From Companilactobacillus alimentarius DSM 20249 (GTDB lineage Bacteria; Bacillota; Bacilli; Lactobacillales; Lactobacillaceae), in contig NZ_CP018867.1 of assembly GCF_002849895.1 (NCBI RefSeq), forward strand, positions 806,001 to 870,000: 64,000 nucleotides of DNA. Reading direction: 5' to 3'. Positions within the stretch are counted from its first letter, which is position 1. Each line of letters starts with the position of its first letter. Shown piece by piece: positions 47,651 to 55,337 of the stretch. The notes below the pieces were generated by a model. The model made no database searches, was not told where the DNA came from, and saw only the letters and a list, made by a program, of their open reading frames with translations. Both the position numbers and the translations under genes were made by a program.

Positions 47651-48052
47651 CCCTTCTACAAAATTAGATAAAATACCATTAATGAAGGACTTTGAGTCCT
47701 TGTCGCCAAAATCACTAGCTATTTCAATTGCCTCATCAATAGCTACCTTTTTTGGTACTTCCAAACTGTTTTCCATTTCAAATAACCCGACACGTAAAAT
47801 TGTACGGTCAATTCTTGACAATCGTTGCACAGTCCATTTGTTTTTCAAATGAACCGCAATTTTTTTATCAAGGTCATCTTGGTGTTCAATTACACCTGAA
47901 ACTAAGAATGTCAAATAATCCGGAACGCTTTCCGTAGCTAAATCGCATAATTGCATGGTAGAAGAAATAGCTTCTTGCGGCGTATCCTGAGTAGTTTCAA
48001 TAGAAAATAGTGATTGAACTGCGAGTTCTCTGATCTTATGTCTACTTATCAC
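47648..48052 (-). CDS. nusB: Transcription antitermination factor NusB
   Basis: 134 residues. KIRELAVQSLFSIE, LSRIDRTILRVGLFEM and KVAIDEAIEIASDFG match NusB, which binds boxA RNA in rRNA antitermination. GTG start preceded by GGAAT. Between the asp23-like gene and folD. Confidence 0.95.
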   Translation of the reverse strand: MISRHKIRELAVQSLFSIETTQDTPQEAISSTMQLCDLATESVPDYLTFLVSGVIEHQDDLDKKIAVHLKNKWTVQRLSRIDRTILRVGLFEMENSLEVPKKVAIDEAIEIASDFGDKDSKSFINGILSNFVEG

Positions 48053-48057
48053 TAGTT

Positions 48058-48477
48058 TTATTCCTTTTTATCTGTTGTTACACGTTCTATTTCGCCAGTT
48101 TCCTTTTTAGCGATCAATCCTACAACATGTACATTAATTTCACTCAAGTCTAAATCGGTCATGAATTCAAGTTGTTCAATGGCTGATTTTTGGATCTCCA
48201 ATGAAACTTTAGGGATCGAGACGCCATAGTCTAAATATACGTAAACATTAGCAGATATTTGATCATCATTAAATGATACGTCTACACCCTTGCCGTGATT
48301 GATAATGCCAAAGAGTGAATCAATTCGATTAGAAATTGTTCCACGCATTTCTACGACACCATCAACTTGGTTCGTGGCGATTCCAAGCAGGATTTCAATA
48401 ACTTGATGTGATATTTCAACATTACCGTTTATTTTTCCACTATCTTGTTGTAGAGAAACATATTTTTGTTCAGCCAT
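48058..48477 (-). CDS. Asp23/Gls24 family protein (YqhY)
   Basis: 139 residues. KINGNVEISHQVIEILLGIA, NVYVYLDYGVSIPKVSL and NVHVVGLIAKK mark the family. In Bacillus YqhY sits beside acetyl-CoA carboxylase genes and limits malonyl-CoA imbalance; here it sits between efp and nusB, also a common place. It is a paralogue of the gene at 25798. Confidence 0.92.
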   Translation of the reverse strand: MAEQKYVSLQQDSGKINGNVEISHQVIEILLGIATNQVDGVVEMRGTISNRIDSLFGIINHGKGVDVSFNDDQISANVYVYLDYGVSIPKVSLEIQKSAIEQLEFMTDLDLSEINVHVVGLIAKKETGEIERVTTDKKE

Positions 48478-48500
48478 AAACTTATCTCCATAATCAGTTA

Positions 48501-49064
48501 TTAATTAGCACGTGAAATGTAAGTACCATCTTGCGTATTAATAGTTAACATATCGCCTTCATTGACGAAGAATGGTACTTGCACAACTAAGCCTGTTTCC
48601 ATTGTTGCTGGTTTTGAACCACCGGATTGTGTGTCACCCTTGATTGAAGCTTCTGTTTCTACAACTTTAAGATCAACTGTATTGGGAACATCTACACCAA
48701 GCGTTTCGCCACCGTACATTACAACACTGACTTCCATATTTTCTTTCAAATATTTCAATTCGTCTCTAATTTCATCACCAGGTAATGAAAGTTGTTCATA
48801 TGTTGTTGTATCCATGAAGACATAATTGTCGCCATCAGCATATAGATATTGCATCTTTTTGTTTTCAATGTTAGCCTTTTCAACTTTAGCAGTTGATCTG
48901 AAAGTCATTTCTTGAACGGCACCTGTTCTTAAGTTCTTTAACTTTGAACGAACAAAAGCACTACCCTTACCTGGTTTTACATGCTGAAACTCAACAACAC
49001 GCCAGATACCATCTTTTACTTCAATTGTTAAACCATTTTTAAATTCGTTTACTGAAATTGACAT
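48501..49064 (-). CDS. efp: Translation elongation factor P
   Basis: 187 residues, three OB-like domains. The domain I tip reads [17 protein letters not shown] with the modified Lys position; [10 protein letters not shown] and the C-terminal GTYISRAN are typical. EF-P relieves stalling at polyproline. First gene of the efp-asp23-nusB-folD unit. Confidence 0.97.
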   Translation of the reverse strand: MSISVNEFKNGLTIEVKDGIWRVVEFQHVKPGKGSAFVRSKLKNLRTGAVQEMTFRSTAKVEKANIENKKMQYLYADGDNYVFMDTTTYEQLSLPGDEIRDELKYLKENMEVSVVMYGGETLGVDVPNTVDLKVVETEASIKGDTQSGGSKPATMETGLVVQVPFFVNEGDMLTINTQDGTYISRAN

Positions 49065-49161
49065 TTTTTTCTCCTTGGTTAATTAAATTCATCCTACAAA
49101 ACACTATACATTATCTTACCAATATTTCGGGGTTAATGGCAATAACTCATACTTATTATAT

Positions 49162-49189
49162 AAAAAAAAGAGGAACATTGTCCTCTTCT
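49162..49189 (-). terminator. Terminator after rpmA
   Basis: Minus strand AAGAGGA-CAATG-TTCCTCTTTTTTTT, 12 bases after the rpmA stop, separating it from efp. Confidence 0.9.
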
Positions 49190-49200
49190 TCATCAATATA

Positions 49201-49473
49201 TTAATATACTGAAACTTTCTTCTTGTCTTTGCCAAGTCTTTCAAACTTAACAACGCCATCTGTAAGAGCGAACAATGTATCGTCGCTACCACGACCAACA
49301 TTAGCACCAGGATGAACCTTTGTACCACGTTGTCTATAAATAATTGCACCAGCAGTGATAGCTTGGCCATCAGCACGCTTTGCACCTAGTCTACGACCAG
49401 CAGAATTACGGCCGTTGGCAGTTGATCCACCACCCTTATGGTGAGAGAAAAATTGTAAATTCATTTTAAGCAT
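49201..49473 (-). CDS. rpmA: 50S ribosomal protein L27 with Prp-cleaved N-terminus
   Basis: 90 residues, [18 protein letters not shown]. The leader MLKMNLQFF matches the Firmicute L27 extension that is removed by the protease Prp before assembly, exposing the tail near the peptidyl transferase centre; that protease is encoded directly upstream. [12 protein letters not shown] and [14 protein letters not shown] follow. Ribosome binding site AGGAGGT. Confidence 0.97.
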   Translation of the reverse strand: MLKMNLQFFSHHKGGGSTANGRNSAGRRLGAKRADGQAITAGAIIYRQRGTKVHPGANVGRGSDDTLFALTDGVVKFERLGKDKKKVSVY

Positions 49474-49485
49474 GAAGTTTACCTC

Positions 49486-49830
49486 CTAATCAAGATCTAT
49501 TTTATTTTTTTGTGCCTGAACTTCAATGTTTTTAGGATAGCTACCTTCGATATCTTTCAATATCCAAAATAAATTATCCAATAATAAAGCCGTATCATGG
49601 GATACTTCTTTATCAAACTGGCAACCAAGATGGCCACCGTTGACTTCATCTATGACGACTTGAGGACTAGCCTCAGTAAGTTTCTCCAGATTGTTGATGG
49701 TTCCAATTGTCACTGCGGAAACAGCGGCACAAACCAAATCCTGACCGTATGGTCCCGAATCGGCATGTCCTTTGATTAGGAAAGAATCGATCACTTGCTC
49801 TGAATTACGATGGAAACTTGCCTTTATCAT
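49486..49830 (-). CDS. prp: Ribosomal-processing cysteine protease Prp
   Basis: 114 residues. The catalytic His in KGHADSGPYGQD and Cys in LVCAAVSAVT are both present. It cleaves the N-terminal extension of L27. The position between rplU and rpmA is the standard one and supports the assignment. Confidence 0.95.
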   Translation of the reverse strand: MIKASFHRNSEQVIDSFLIKGHADSGPYGQDLVCAAVSAVTIGTINNLEKLTEASPQVVIDEVNGGHLGCQFDKEVSHDTALLLDNLFWILKDIEGSYPKNIEVQAQKNKIDLD

Positions 49831-49832
49831 AA

Positions 49833-50144
49833 TTAAGCCTTGATACTATCGATAAGTACCTTTGTATATGGTTGACGGTGACCTGTCTTTGTATGTGAAT
49901 GCTTCTTAGGTTTGTACTTGTAAGTAACAACTTTCTTTTCCTTACCTTGCTTTTCAACCTTACCAGAAACAGTTGCGCCCTCAACTACAGGACTACCAAC
50001 TTTAACACTTTTACCATCAGAAACGAGGATTACATCATCAAATGTAACAGCGTCCCCTTCTTTGACATCAAGTTTTTCAACATAAATTGAAGAATTTTCT
50101 TCAACCTTATATTGCTTACCACCAGTTTTAATAATTGCGTACAT
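49833..50144 (-). CDS. rplU: 50S ribosomal protein L21
   Basis: 103 residues, [35 protein letters not shown] and [18 protein letters not shown] are the L21 signature. Start fixed by homology; an upstream ten-codon extension falls in the leader. First gene of rplU-prp-rpmA. Confidence 0.97.
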   Translation of the reverse strand: MYAIIKTGGKQYKVEENSSIYVEKLDVKEGDAVTFDDVILVSDGKSVKVGSPVVEGATVSGKVEKQGKEKKVVTYKYKPKKHSHTKTGHRQPYTKVLIDSIKA

Positions 50145-50269
50145 AAGCGTACACTCCCTTCTAAGACTCGCCAACTAGGTGCACTAAGCTTAAACCTAGT
50201 TTTGAGCGGTTGTAGATGCAATAGCGATTGCAACTAATAAAATATAGCAAATTTCACATACTTTTTCAA
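50145..50269 (-). promoter_or_regulatory. rplU promoter and L21 leader
   Basis: TTGAAA (50264-50269) and TATATT (50241-50246), 17 bases apart on the minus strand. The leader of about 90 bases has a hairpin AACTAGGT/ACCTAGTT (50173-50201) and occupies the place of the L21 leader known in Firmicutes. The -35 element overlaps the stop codon of the preceding membrane protein gene. Confidence 0.6.
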
Positions 50270-51834
50270 CTATCTACCATGATTTTTTTACTTGGACTAC
50301 GTTTTTGTCTTACCCAAACATAAATTAAAATGATGATTCCAACTAGATTGATTGCCAACATCAAGATGCCTAATGGAGTATAACTTGAATGAATCTCAAT
50401 AATATTCCTGTTTGGCTGCGTTCGAATTTGTACCGTGCCACGCTTGGAATTCTTTACCCGAACCTTTTCATTATTGATAGTAACGTTTATTCCAGCATAA
50501 TTTTGAACAGGAATATCCATTGTAACAGCCTTCGGATTATAATATTGAACCCAATACTCATTTTTCTTCGTAAAAAATTGAATCTCTTGGGATTGTCCAT
50601 TAATCAAAAATTGATTATTAGTGGTGGCTGCTTGATCATGATAATTTACTACATATTTTTTATAATCAATTTTCTCATGTAGATTCATCGGCGAAGTTGT
50701 TTGTAAATCCTTAGCTTGTAAAAAGTTTCCATATCCTAATCCCAATATTGCTACTAATAGAATCAATAATCGCAATATAACTGGGCTTTCCTGAAATAAC
50801 ATTAAGATAACCCTTATTCCAACAACAATGACGAAAAGACTAAAAATCATCTGGAATGATAAATTTAAGCGACTTAAATTAATTCCCTTTATATTGATTC
50901 CAAATAATAACAAATACGTTAACGGAATCAATTCTAAAATAATTATTTTGTAACTGAATGTCCCTGTCCAAAAAATAAACAACAACAATAGAACAAAAAG
51001 GATTGCGATCGCTAACAATAAATACTGATTAGCCAATTGTAAATGCATCCCGTTGAACCACTTAATAAAATTGAATTTAGCATAATCTGCTTGAATCAAT
51101 TTCTTTGTTACTTGATCTTCAAGCATAACGCCCCAAAATCCTACAGTTAAAACTCCCGTCAACAATCCACTTTTTAGAATTTGTAAAAACCATTTTTTAA
51201 AATACTCTACAGAGTGTGTTTGTCGATTAAAAAATAGAATAATTGGCATCGGCAATATCGTTAAAAGTACACCCAAAGATACGATTGGGCTTGTCCAAAT
51301 AATCAATGAAAGCCCTAAAGCAAATGTTAACCATTTTTTTGAATGTAAACTAAAAATTTGATAAATCCCAAAATAAACCATTGGCAAAAATATTAAGACT
51401 AAATAGTTTTCCAGTCTTTGTTCCTGATAGACCAAAAAGAATCTATTCAATGAAAAAGTATAAAAAGCTGAAAATAACAATGCTTCAAAAGTATTGTGTG
51501 AAAACTTTTTCATATAATAATAGGCACTCAAAGACGTTAAGTAGGTAATCACGACCATAAAGAGTAAAAAGCCAGCTAACAGATTTTGGCTCAAAAATAA
51601 AGCTCCGGGTAAAATCGTTAACCACGGACTATATAGATTCAATAAACTACCTGAATGATTCCAGTAATCAAAATTAATTGGCGTTGAAATATCTTCTAGG
51701 CTTTTAATGTGAGCAATGTTAAAGATCATTGTGTCCGTGATAGCAGTATTTCTGAAAAAAACAAATACATAAAATAAGCTAAATATTAAAAATATTATTC
51801 CTAAAATAATTTTTTTCCAAGAATTACTCGACAT
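50266..51834 (-). CDS. Polytopic membrane protein, YfhO/GT-C-like
   Basis: 522 residues with about 11-12 hydrophobic helices, the first at 9-28 and the last near 490-510. The first loop after helix 1 is extracellular-looking (DTMIFNIAHIKSLEDI, FDYWNHSGSLLNLYSPW), and a roughly 90-residue soluble domain (NNQFLINGQSQEIQFF to NIIEIHSSYTPLG) precedes the last helix. The plan resembles YfhO and other GT-C membrane glycosyltransferase-like proteins, but it is shorter and I see no certain catalytic motif. It stands alone between the small membrane gene and rplU. Confidence 0.7.
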   Translation of the reverse strand: MSSNSWKKIILGIIFLIFSLFYVFVFFRNTAITDTMIFNIAHIKSLEDISTPINFDYWNHSGSLLNLYSPWLTILPGALFLSQNLLAGFLLFMVVITYLTSLSAYYYMKKFSHNTFEALLFSAFYTFSLNRFFLVYQEQRLENYLVLIFLPMVYFGIYQIFSLHSKKWLTFALGLSLIIWTSPIVSLGVLLTILPMPIILFFNRQTHSVEYFKKWFLQILKSGLLTGVLTVGFWGVMLEDQVTKKLIQADYAKFNFIKWFNGMHLQLANQYLLLAIAILFVLLLLFIFWTGTFSYKIIILELIPLTYLLLFGINIKGINLSRLNLSFQMIFSLFVIVVGIRVILMLFQESPVILRLLILLVAILGLGYGNFLQAKDLQTTSPMNLHEKIDYKKYVVNYHDQAATTNNQFLINGQSQEIQFFTKKNEYWVQYYNPKAVTMDIPVQNYAGINVTINNEKVRVKNSKRGTVQIRTQPNRNIIEIHSSYTPLGILMLAINLVGIIILIYVWVRQKRSPSKKIMVDS

Positions 51835-51871
51835 GCTTACCTCCTTTTATAGGATTTTTTAATAATTATAC

Positions 51872-51914
51872 TAAAAAAGGACTGTGAAGAGTTCATTCAA
51901 CACAATCCTTTAGA
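51872..51914 (-). terminator. Terminator after the small membrane gene
   Basis: Minus strand AAAGGATTGTG and CACAGTCCTTTTTT form the stem and T tract, just after the stop at 51925. Confidence 0.75.
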
Positions 51915-51924
51915 ATATTCTTTT

Positions 51925-52179
51925 TCAATAAATTGGTAATGTCGTCATAACCATGTGTCCGATGATCAAAAAGAAAAATAGCGTTGCTAAAACTAGTTTA
52001 CCACTGCTAAGTTTCAATCTTCTGATTACGCTCGTTATTAGTATCAAAGCAATAATTAACCCGATACCAATTAAAATCCCCATTAAATTACTAATAATCG
52101 CCTTTTGCGTTAAAAACGCTGCTATGACATCAATCAAAATGAAAGCAATTGTAATAACAAATGAAAACTTCCTTTTCAA
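51925..52179 (-). CDS. Small membrane protein, unknown
   Basis: About 84 residues with three hydrophobic segments (FVITIAFILIDVIAAFL, NLMGILIGIGLIIALILI, LVLATLFFFLIIGHMV). No family recognised. I choose TTG at 52177-52179 (MKRKFSFVI) because GAGGTGG is well placed; a GTG nine codons upstream lacks a site. Single gene with its own terminator. Confidence 0.65.
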   Translation of the reverse strand: MKRKFSFVITIAFILIDVIAAFLTQKAIISNLMGILIGIGLIIALILITSVIRRLKLSSGKLVLATLFFFLIIGHMVMTTLPIY

Positions 52180-52207
52180 ATCGCCCACCTCTAAAATCCT
52201 AAACACC

Positions 52208-52234
52208 CAAAAAGGCGCTTAAATTTAAGCACAA
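52208..52234 (-). terminator. Terminator after carboxylesterase gene
   Basis: GTGCTTAAATTTAAGCGCC followed by TTTTT on the minus strand. Confidence 0.7.
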
Positions 52235-52279
52235 CAGCTTTATTATAAAGGCGGTATTTATTAATTGCAATATATTTTT

Positions 52280-53683
52280 TTATAACTTATATGATTGCCA
52301 AGGCAGATCTTTAGGATAACGATAATTAATTACTGAGACACTTTTGAGATCATCTGCGTCCAATTCCAATACTAAACGATCATCGTCATACGCAGGCCAC
52401 TCGTATTTTATCTCTTCATTATAGGGCTTTCCATTTTCAATAAATTCTCTCAAAAGCTGTGTGATATAAGTCTGATTTTTTCGATAATCAATTTTTAATT
52501 CATTTGTTGGCCGATTCAAATAAGCTACGATACCACCATGCTTACCCTCCTCTACTTTGACGTAATTACAATATACTTCAGCATCGCTATTTTTCGTCAA
52601 CAGTTCTGCTAACCTTCGAGCAGGTAAGGCATACATTGCCGTACCTAACATTTCGATCAAAGCAGCTTTAGAATCTGGTTCATGTAATAATTCCTTTTTA
52701 AAAATTGGCGCATTCTTTCCAAATAAATCAGGAAGGACTTGCCCTTCAATTTTCTCTTGATCCATATCCTCAAAAAATTTCAATTCGTTGCTACCCGCTG
52801 AAATCAAACTCTTAAAGCCTGTTTTTTTAACACGTGCTATTAATTTTTCCTGCCAATCATCAGAAATCAGATCCTGGTCGATTACCGGTCCAAACCAATT
52901 TGTAGCAAAATGATCTTCCAAAGCTTTTTCTTGAACTAATTGTAACCCATCATCAGTTAGGTTGAATAAGTCTTTACTCGATTTAATATTATTAGCTCGG
53001 CAAACTCTTTTAACAACCGCATCGGCGGTTTTCGAATCACGAATTGTCTGAACTCCCCCAGAGAAAAGAATAACTTTCTTGACCCGATCTAAAATACTGG
53101 AGTTTGATGCCATCAAAGCCGCAATAGACTTGGCACCAGCTGATAGACCTATCAAATTAATATTCTCTACATCTCCACCGAAACTTTTAGCATTGTCAAT
53201 TACCCATTGAATACACATCAACTGATCTGACATACCAACGTTAGTATCGCCGCCATCAATCTTACCCCAACCAAATAACCCAAGACGGTAGTTAGGAACA
53301 ACGTGGACAACTCCTTGGTGGTCTAGCCAAGACATTTGTTTTTGATAATTCCCTCCTGTAGTAAAACCTCCACCAAAGAATTCAATTACAATAGGATAAT
53401 GTCCCTCAACATTAGGTGTACAAATATCTAAATTCAAACAATTTTCACCAAAACGAATTTTACTGTCGTTTTGCTTCAAGGCCTCATTTTGCATTGGTTG
53501 AATCCCGTTGTGTACTGCATACTGGAGCTTATTGATTTCATTTTTACCAAACTTAGTAATGGAGAACTCCTCAGCCCGCTTAAACCTGCGACCGTAACCA
53601 AAAGGAATCCCCAAAAAATCAAGATGATGATGATCAACAATTCCTTGATACGTACCAGTTGTAGTTTTTATAATCTTCTTCAT
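52280..53683 (-). CDS. Type B carboxylesterase / lipase family protein
   Basis: 467 residues. The oxyanion region EFFGGGFTTGG, NYRLGLFGWG, and the nucleophile elbow GLSAGAKS (GxSxG) fit the cholinesterase-like fold; the general base His is probably in EEGKHGGIVAYL. No signal peptide, so it is intracellular and likely hydrolyses short esters. Start at MKKIIKTTTG after GGGGGT. It is divergent from the short gene at 53870. Confidence 0.88.
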   Translation of the reverse strand: MKKIIKTTTGTYQGIVDHHHLDFLGIPFGYGRRFKRAEEFSITKFGKNEINKLQYAVHNGIQPMQNEALKQNDSKIRFGENCLNLDICTPNVEGHYPIVIEFFGGGFTTGGNYQKQMSWLDHQGVVHVVPNYRLGLFGWGKIDGGDTNVGMSDQLMCIQWVIDNAKSFGGDVENINLIGLSAGAKSIAALMASNSSILDRVKKVILFSGGVQTIRDSKTADAVVKRVCRANNIKSSKDLFNLTDDGLQLVQEKALEDHFATNWFGPVIDQDLISDDWQEKLIARVKKTGFKSLISAGSNELKFFEDMDQEKIEGQVLPDLFGKNAPIFKKELLHEPDSKAALIEMLGTAMYALPARRLAELLTKNSDAEVYCNYVKVEEGKHGGIVAYLNRPTNELKIDYRKNQTYITQLLREFIENGKPYNEEIKYEWPAYDDDRLVLELDADDLKSVSVINYRYPKDLPWQSYKL

Positions 53684-53807
53684 CAAATAAACCCCCAATG
53701 AACGAAATATCAATTTAATTAATATTCTAAACCAATATTATTTTTCTACAAGAATTTAATGTAACCATTTTTACAAGAAAGCTATATAAAAATATTCATA
53801 AATTACC

Positions 53808-53836
53808 TTGTTTAGTTATTTAACCTTGTATATAAT
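53808..53836 (+). promoter_or_regulatory. Promoter of the 64-residue gene
   Basis: TTGTTT (53808-53813) and TATAAT (53831-53836), 17 bases apart, 34 bases before the ATG. Confidence 0.6.
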
Positions 53837-53869
53837 TTCAGAGATATGCTTTTAAGGGAGAGGAATTTT

Positions 53870-54064
53870 ATGGTATTAACAGATGCACAAAAACGTGCCA
53901 ATGAAAAATGGCATAAGAATCACCGTGAACGTGCCAATTATATTGCAATGCGTTCATCAGCTAGAAGTTTTATTAGAAAAAAATCAACTATTGACGATTT
54001 AGAGGAACTACAAGAAATAATCGATGGACGAAAAAAAGAACTTGCCAAATCATTAAATGACTAG
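53870..54064 (+). CDS. Small charged hypothetical protein
   Basis: 64 residues, MVLTDAQKRANEKWHKNHRE. Lys/Arg/Glu rich, two predicted helices (NYIAMRSSARSFIRKKS and DLEELQEIIDGRKKELAKSL), no cysteines. The N-terminal block resembles small proteins seen in lactobacilli and in phage or plasmid genes, without known role. Strong ribosome binding site GGGAGAGGA and a good promoter suggest it is real. Confidence 0.7.
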   Translation: MVLTDAQKRANEKWHKNHRERANYIAMRSSARSFIRKKSTIDDLEELQEIIDGRKKELAKSLND

Positions 54065-54153
54065 ATTTAGCTAATGTATGCCCTTACATTATAAAGATGT
54101 GTTTTTCCTGTAAAAAGTAAGACATATGTTTATATCAAATTTTATTTTTCTGA

Positions 54154-54159
54154 TATAAT
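54154..54159 (+). promoter_or_regulatory. Extended -10 promoter
   Basis: TGATATAAT: the -10 TATAAT with the TGN extension. The -35 region is weak. Expected transcription start near 54166. Confidence 0.55.
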
Positions 54160-54255
54160 TTATTTGTGGATGAGGTTAAGGAAGCCCTGTCCAGTAAGTG
54201 TTTTGTCCAGATGCTGATGACATTAAAAGCTGCAATTATTTCGGAGATGAAGATT

Positions 54256-54378
54256 ATGAAATTGATAATTAGAATCAAGTCATTATTAAAAACCGAAAAA
54301 AACGATGCTTCCACACAAGATCGAGAAGTACTTTCTGAATTAGAGTCAGAAAATAAACCTTTCTTGTCCGGTAAGTAA
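54256..54378 (+). CDS. Possible 40-residue peptide or part of a small RNA
   Basis: MKLIIRIKSLLKTEKN begins a 40-residue frame after CGGAGATG: a short amphipathic, basic N-terminus and a Ser/Glu-rich tail. The frame is open further upstream to 54166 but those codons show no ribosome binding site. The transcript from about 54166 to the terminator at 54438 is complete on its own, so it could equally be a regulatory RNA. Not recognised. Confidence 0.4.
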   Translation: MKLIIRIKSLLKTEKNDASTQDREVLSELESENKPFLSGK

Positions 54379-54406
54379 TGTTATTCAGTAAATTATTATT
54401 AGGGAT

Positions 54407-54438
54407 GGTTCACTTAATTTATAAGTGAGCCTTTTTTT
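54407..54438 (+). terminator. Terminator of the short transcript
   Basis: GGTTCACTTA and TAAGTGAGCC pair fully (one T-G), followed by TTTTTTT. Confidence 0.9.
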
Positions 54439-54472
54439 ATATCAAAATTTTTCAGTTATCATCAAAATTACA

Positions 54473-54502
54473 TTGACATCAACTCTATACTTTCACTATA
54501 AT
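54473..54502 (+). promoter_or_regulatory. Promoter of first tRNA-Arg
   Basis: Consensus TTGACA (54473-54478) and TATAAT (54497-54502) with an 18-base spacer. Confidence 0.75.
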
Positions 54503-54514
54503 AGTAAAAGTGAT

Positions 54515-54588
54515 GTCACAGTGGCTCAGTTGGATAGAGCAACGGTCTTCTAAACCGTAGGTCGTGAGTTCGAATCTCACCTGTGGCA
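54515..54588 (+). tRNA. tRNA-Arg (anticodon UCU), copy 1
   Basis: 74 bases. Acceptor arms GTCACAG/CTGTGGC pair with one T-G, discriminator A. The anticodon arm ACGGT-CTTCTAA-ACCGT gives UCU (reads AGA/AGG), and the T loop is TTCGAAT. CCA is not encoded. Confidence 0.95.
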
Positions 54589-54624
54589 TAATAATACAAT
54601 TTTAGAATGATTCTAAATACTTAA

Positions 54625-54670
54625 AGCAATTCATGATTGTTGTTAAATCAACGATTATGAATTGCTTTTT
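54625..54670 (+). terminator. Terminator after first tRNA-Arg
   Basis: AGCAATTCATGATTGTTG and CAACGATTATGAATTGCT form a long stem followed by TTTT. The rest of 54589-54764 shows nothing else. Confidence 0.8.
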
Positions 54671-54764
54671 GTTTAAACATTTTAACCAATTCTAATTTTT
54701 TATATCTTTGTTCCACAACTTGCCCACAAAATTAATTATGCCTCTAAAAAATTTAAATTAATGA

Positions 54765-54793
54765 TTGCAAGTTAAAGTACTTTTCACTATAAT
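54765..54793 (+). promoter_or_regulatory. Promoter of second tRNA-Arg
   Basis: TTGCAA (54765-54770) and TATAAT (54788-54793), 17 bases apart; the stretch from TTTCACTATAATAGTA to the gene is nearly the same as in copy 1. Confidence 0.7.
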
Positions 54794-54805
54794 AGTACGA
54801 GTGAT

Positions 54806-54879
54806 GTCACAGTGGCTCAGTTGGATAGAGCAACGGTCTTCTAAACCGTAGGTCGTGAGTTCGAATCTCACCTGTGACA
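54806..54879 (+). tRNA. tRNA-Arg (anticodon UCU), copy 2
   Basis: 74 bases, differing from copy 1 by one base: the 3' acceptor arm is CTGTGAC, turning the T-G pair into T-A. CCA is not encoded. Confidence 0.95.
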
Positions 54880-54894
54880 TTTTTTTATACTCTA

Positions 54895-54927
54895 AAAGTC
54901 GTCAGAATAAATTCTGGCGGCTTTTTT
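54895..54927 (+). terminator. Terminator after second tRNA-Arg
   Basis: AGTCGTCAGAAT and ATTCTGGCGGCT with a run of seven T. Confidence 0.85.
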
Positions 54928-54953
54928 TATTAATAAAAATTAATTTTTAGATC

Positions 54954-54986
54954 AAAAAAAGACCCTTTCAAGAAGAAAGGATCTTT
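54954..54986 (-). terminator. Terminator facing the second tRNA
   Basis: Minus strand AAAGATCCTTTC-TTCTT-GAAAGGGTCTTTTTTT. It could end the transcript of the 42-residue gene. A small GCAACGAAAGTTGC hairpin lies just before it; otherwise 54990-55120 is AT-rich and shows no gene. Confidence 0.75.
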
Positions 54987-55120
54987 CCTTATTCATCGTT
55001 GAGGATAGAATTGCAACTTTCGTTGCTCATTTAATATATCATCTATCAACTAAAAAATCTTTATTTTAAAAGATACGTAAAAAAGTTGTAATAAATGATT
55101 AATATTGAATATAATTCTGA

Positions 55121-55249
55121 TTACCCCAATTTCAATAATTTATTCATAGCTTCTTCAATTGACTTACCGCATGCAGAAACCCGAGTGTTTTTCTTATCGA
55201 ATACGGTAAACAACTGACGTTTAGTATCTAAAGTCACTTTATATCTCAT
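55121..55249 (-). CDS. 42-residue hypothetical protein
   Basis: MRYKVTLDTKRQLFTVFDKK to the end KLLKLG, with a perfect ribosome binding site GGAGGT seven bases before ATG. It reads as two or three beta strands and a C-terminal helix (SIEEAMNKLL), with one Cys. No family recognised. Strand pattern and good start signal argue that it is translated. It stands alone between the second tRNA-Arg and the ynbB-like gene. Confidence 0.65.
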   Translation of the reverse strand: MRYKVTLDTKRQLFTVFDKKNTRVSACGKSIEEAMNKLLKLG

Positions 55250-55337
55250 ATTGCTTACCTCCAATTATTTGAATCCTAATTATACACCCATAAACAAAAA
55301 ATACAATGAAATCAACTTAAAAAATATAATTATTATT

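Noticed and set aside
54166..54255. Longer version of the 40-residue frame starting at GTG 54166
   Set aside because: The GTG coincides with the predicted transcription start, so there is no leader or ribosome binding site.
54515..54879. Prophage or integrative element attached at tRNA-Arg
   Set aside because: No integrase, phage or conjugation gene and no att duplication is present beside the tRNAs in this window.
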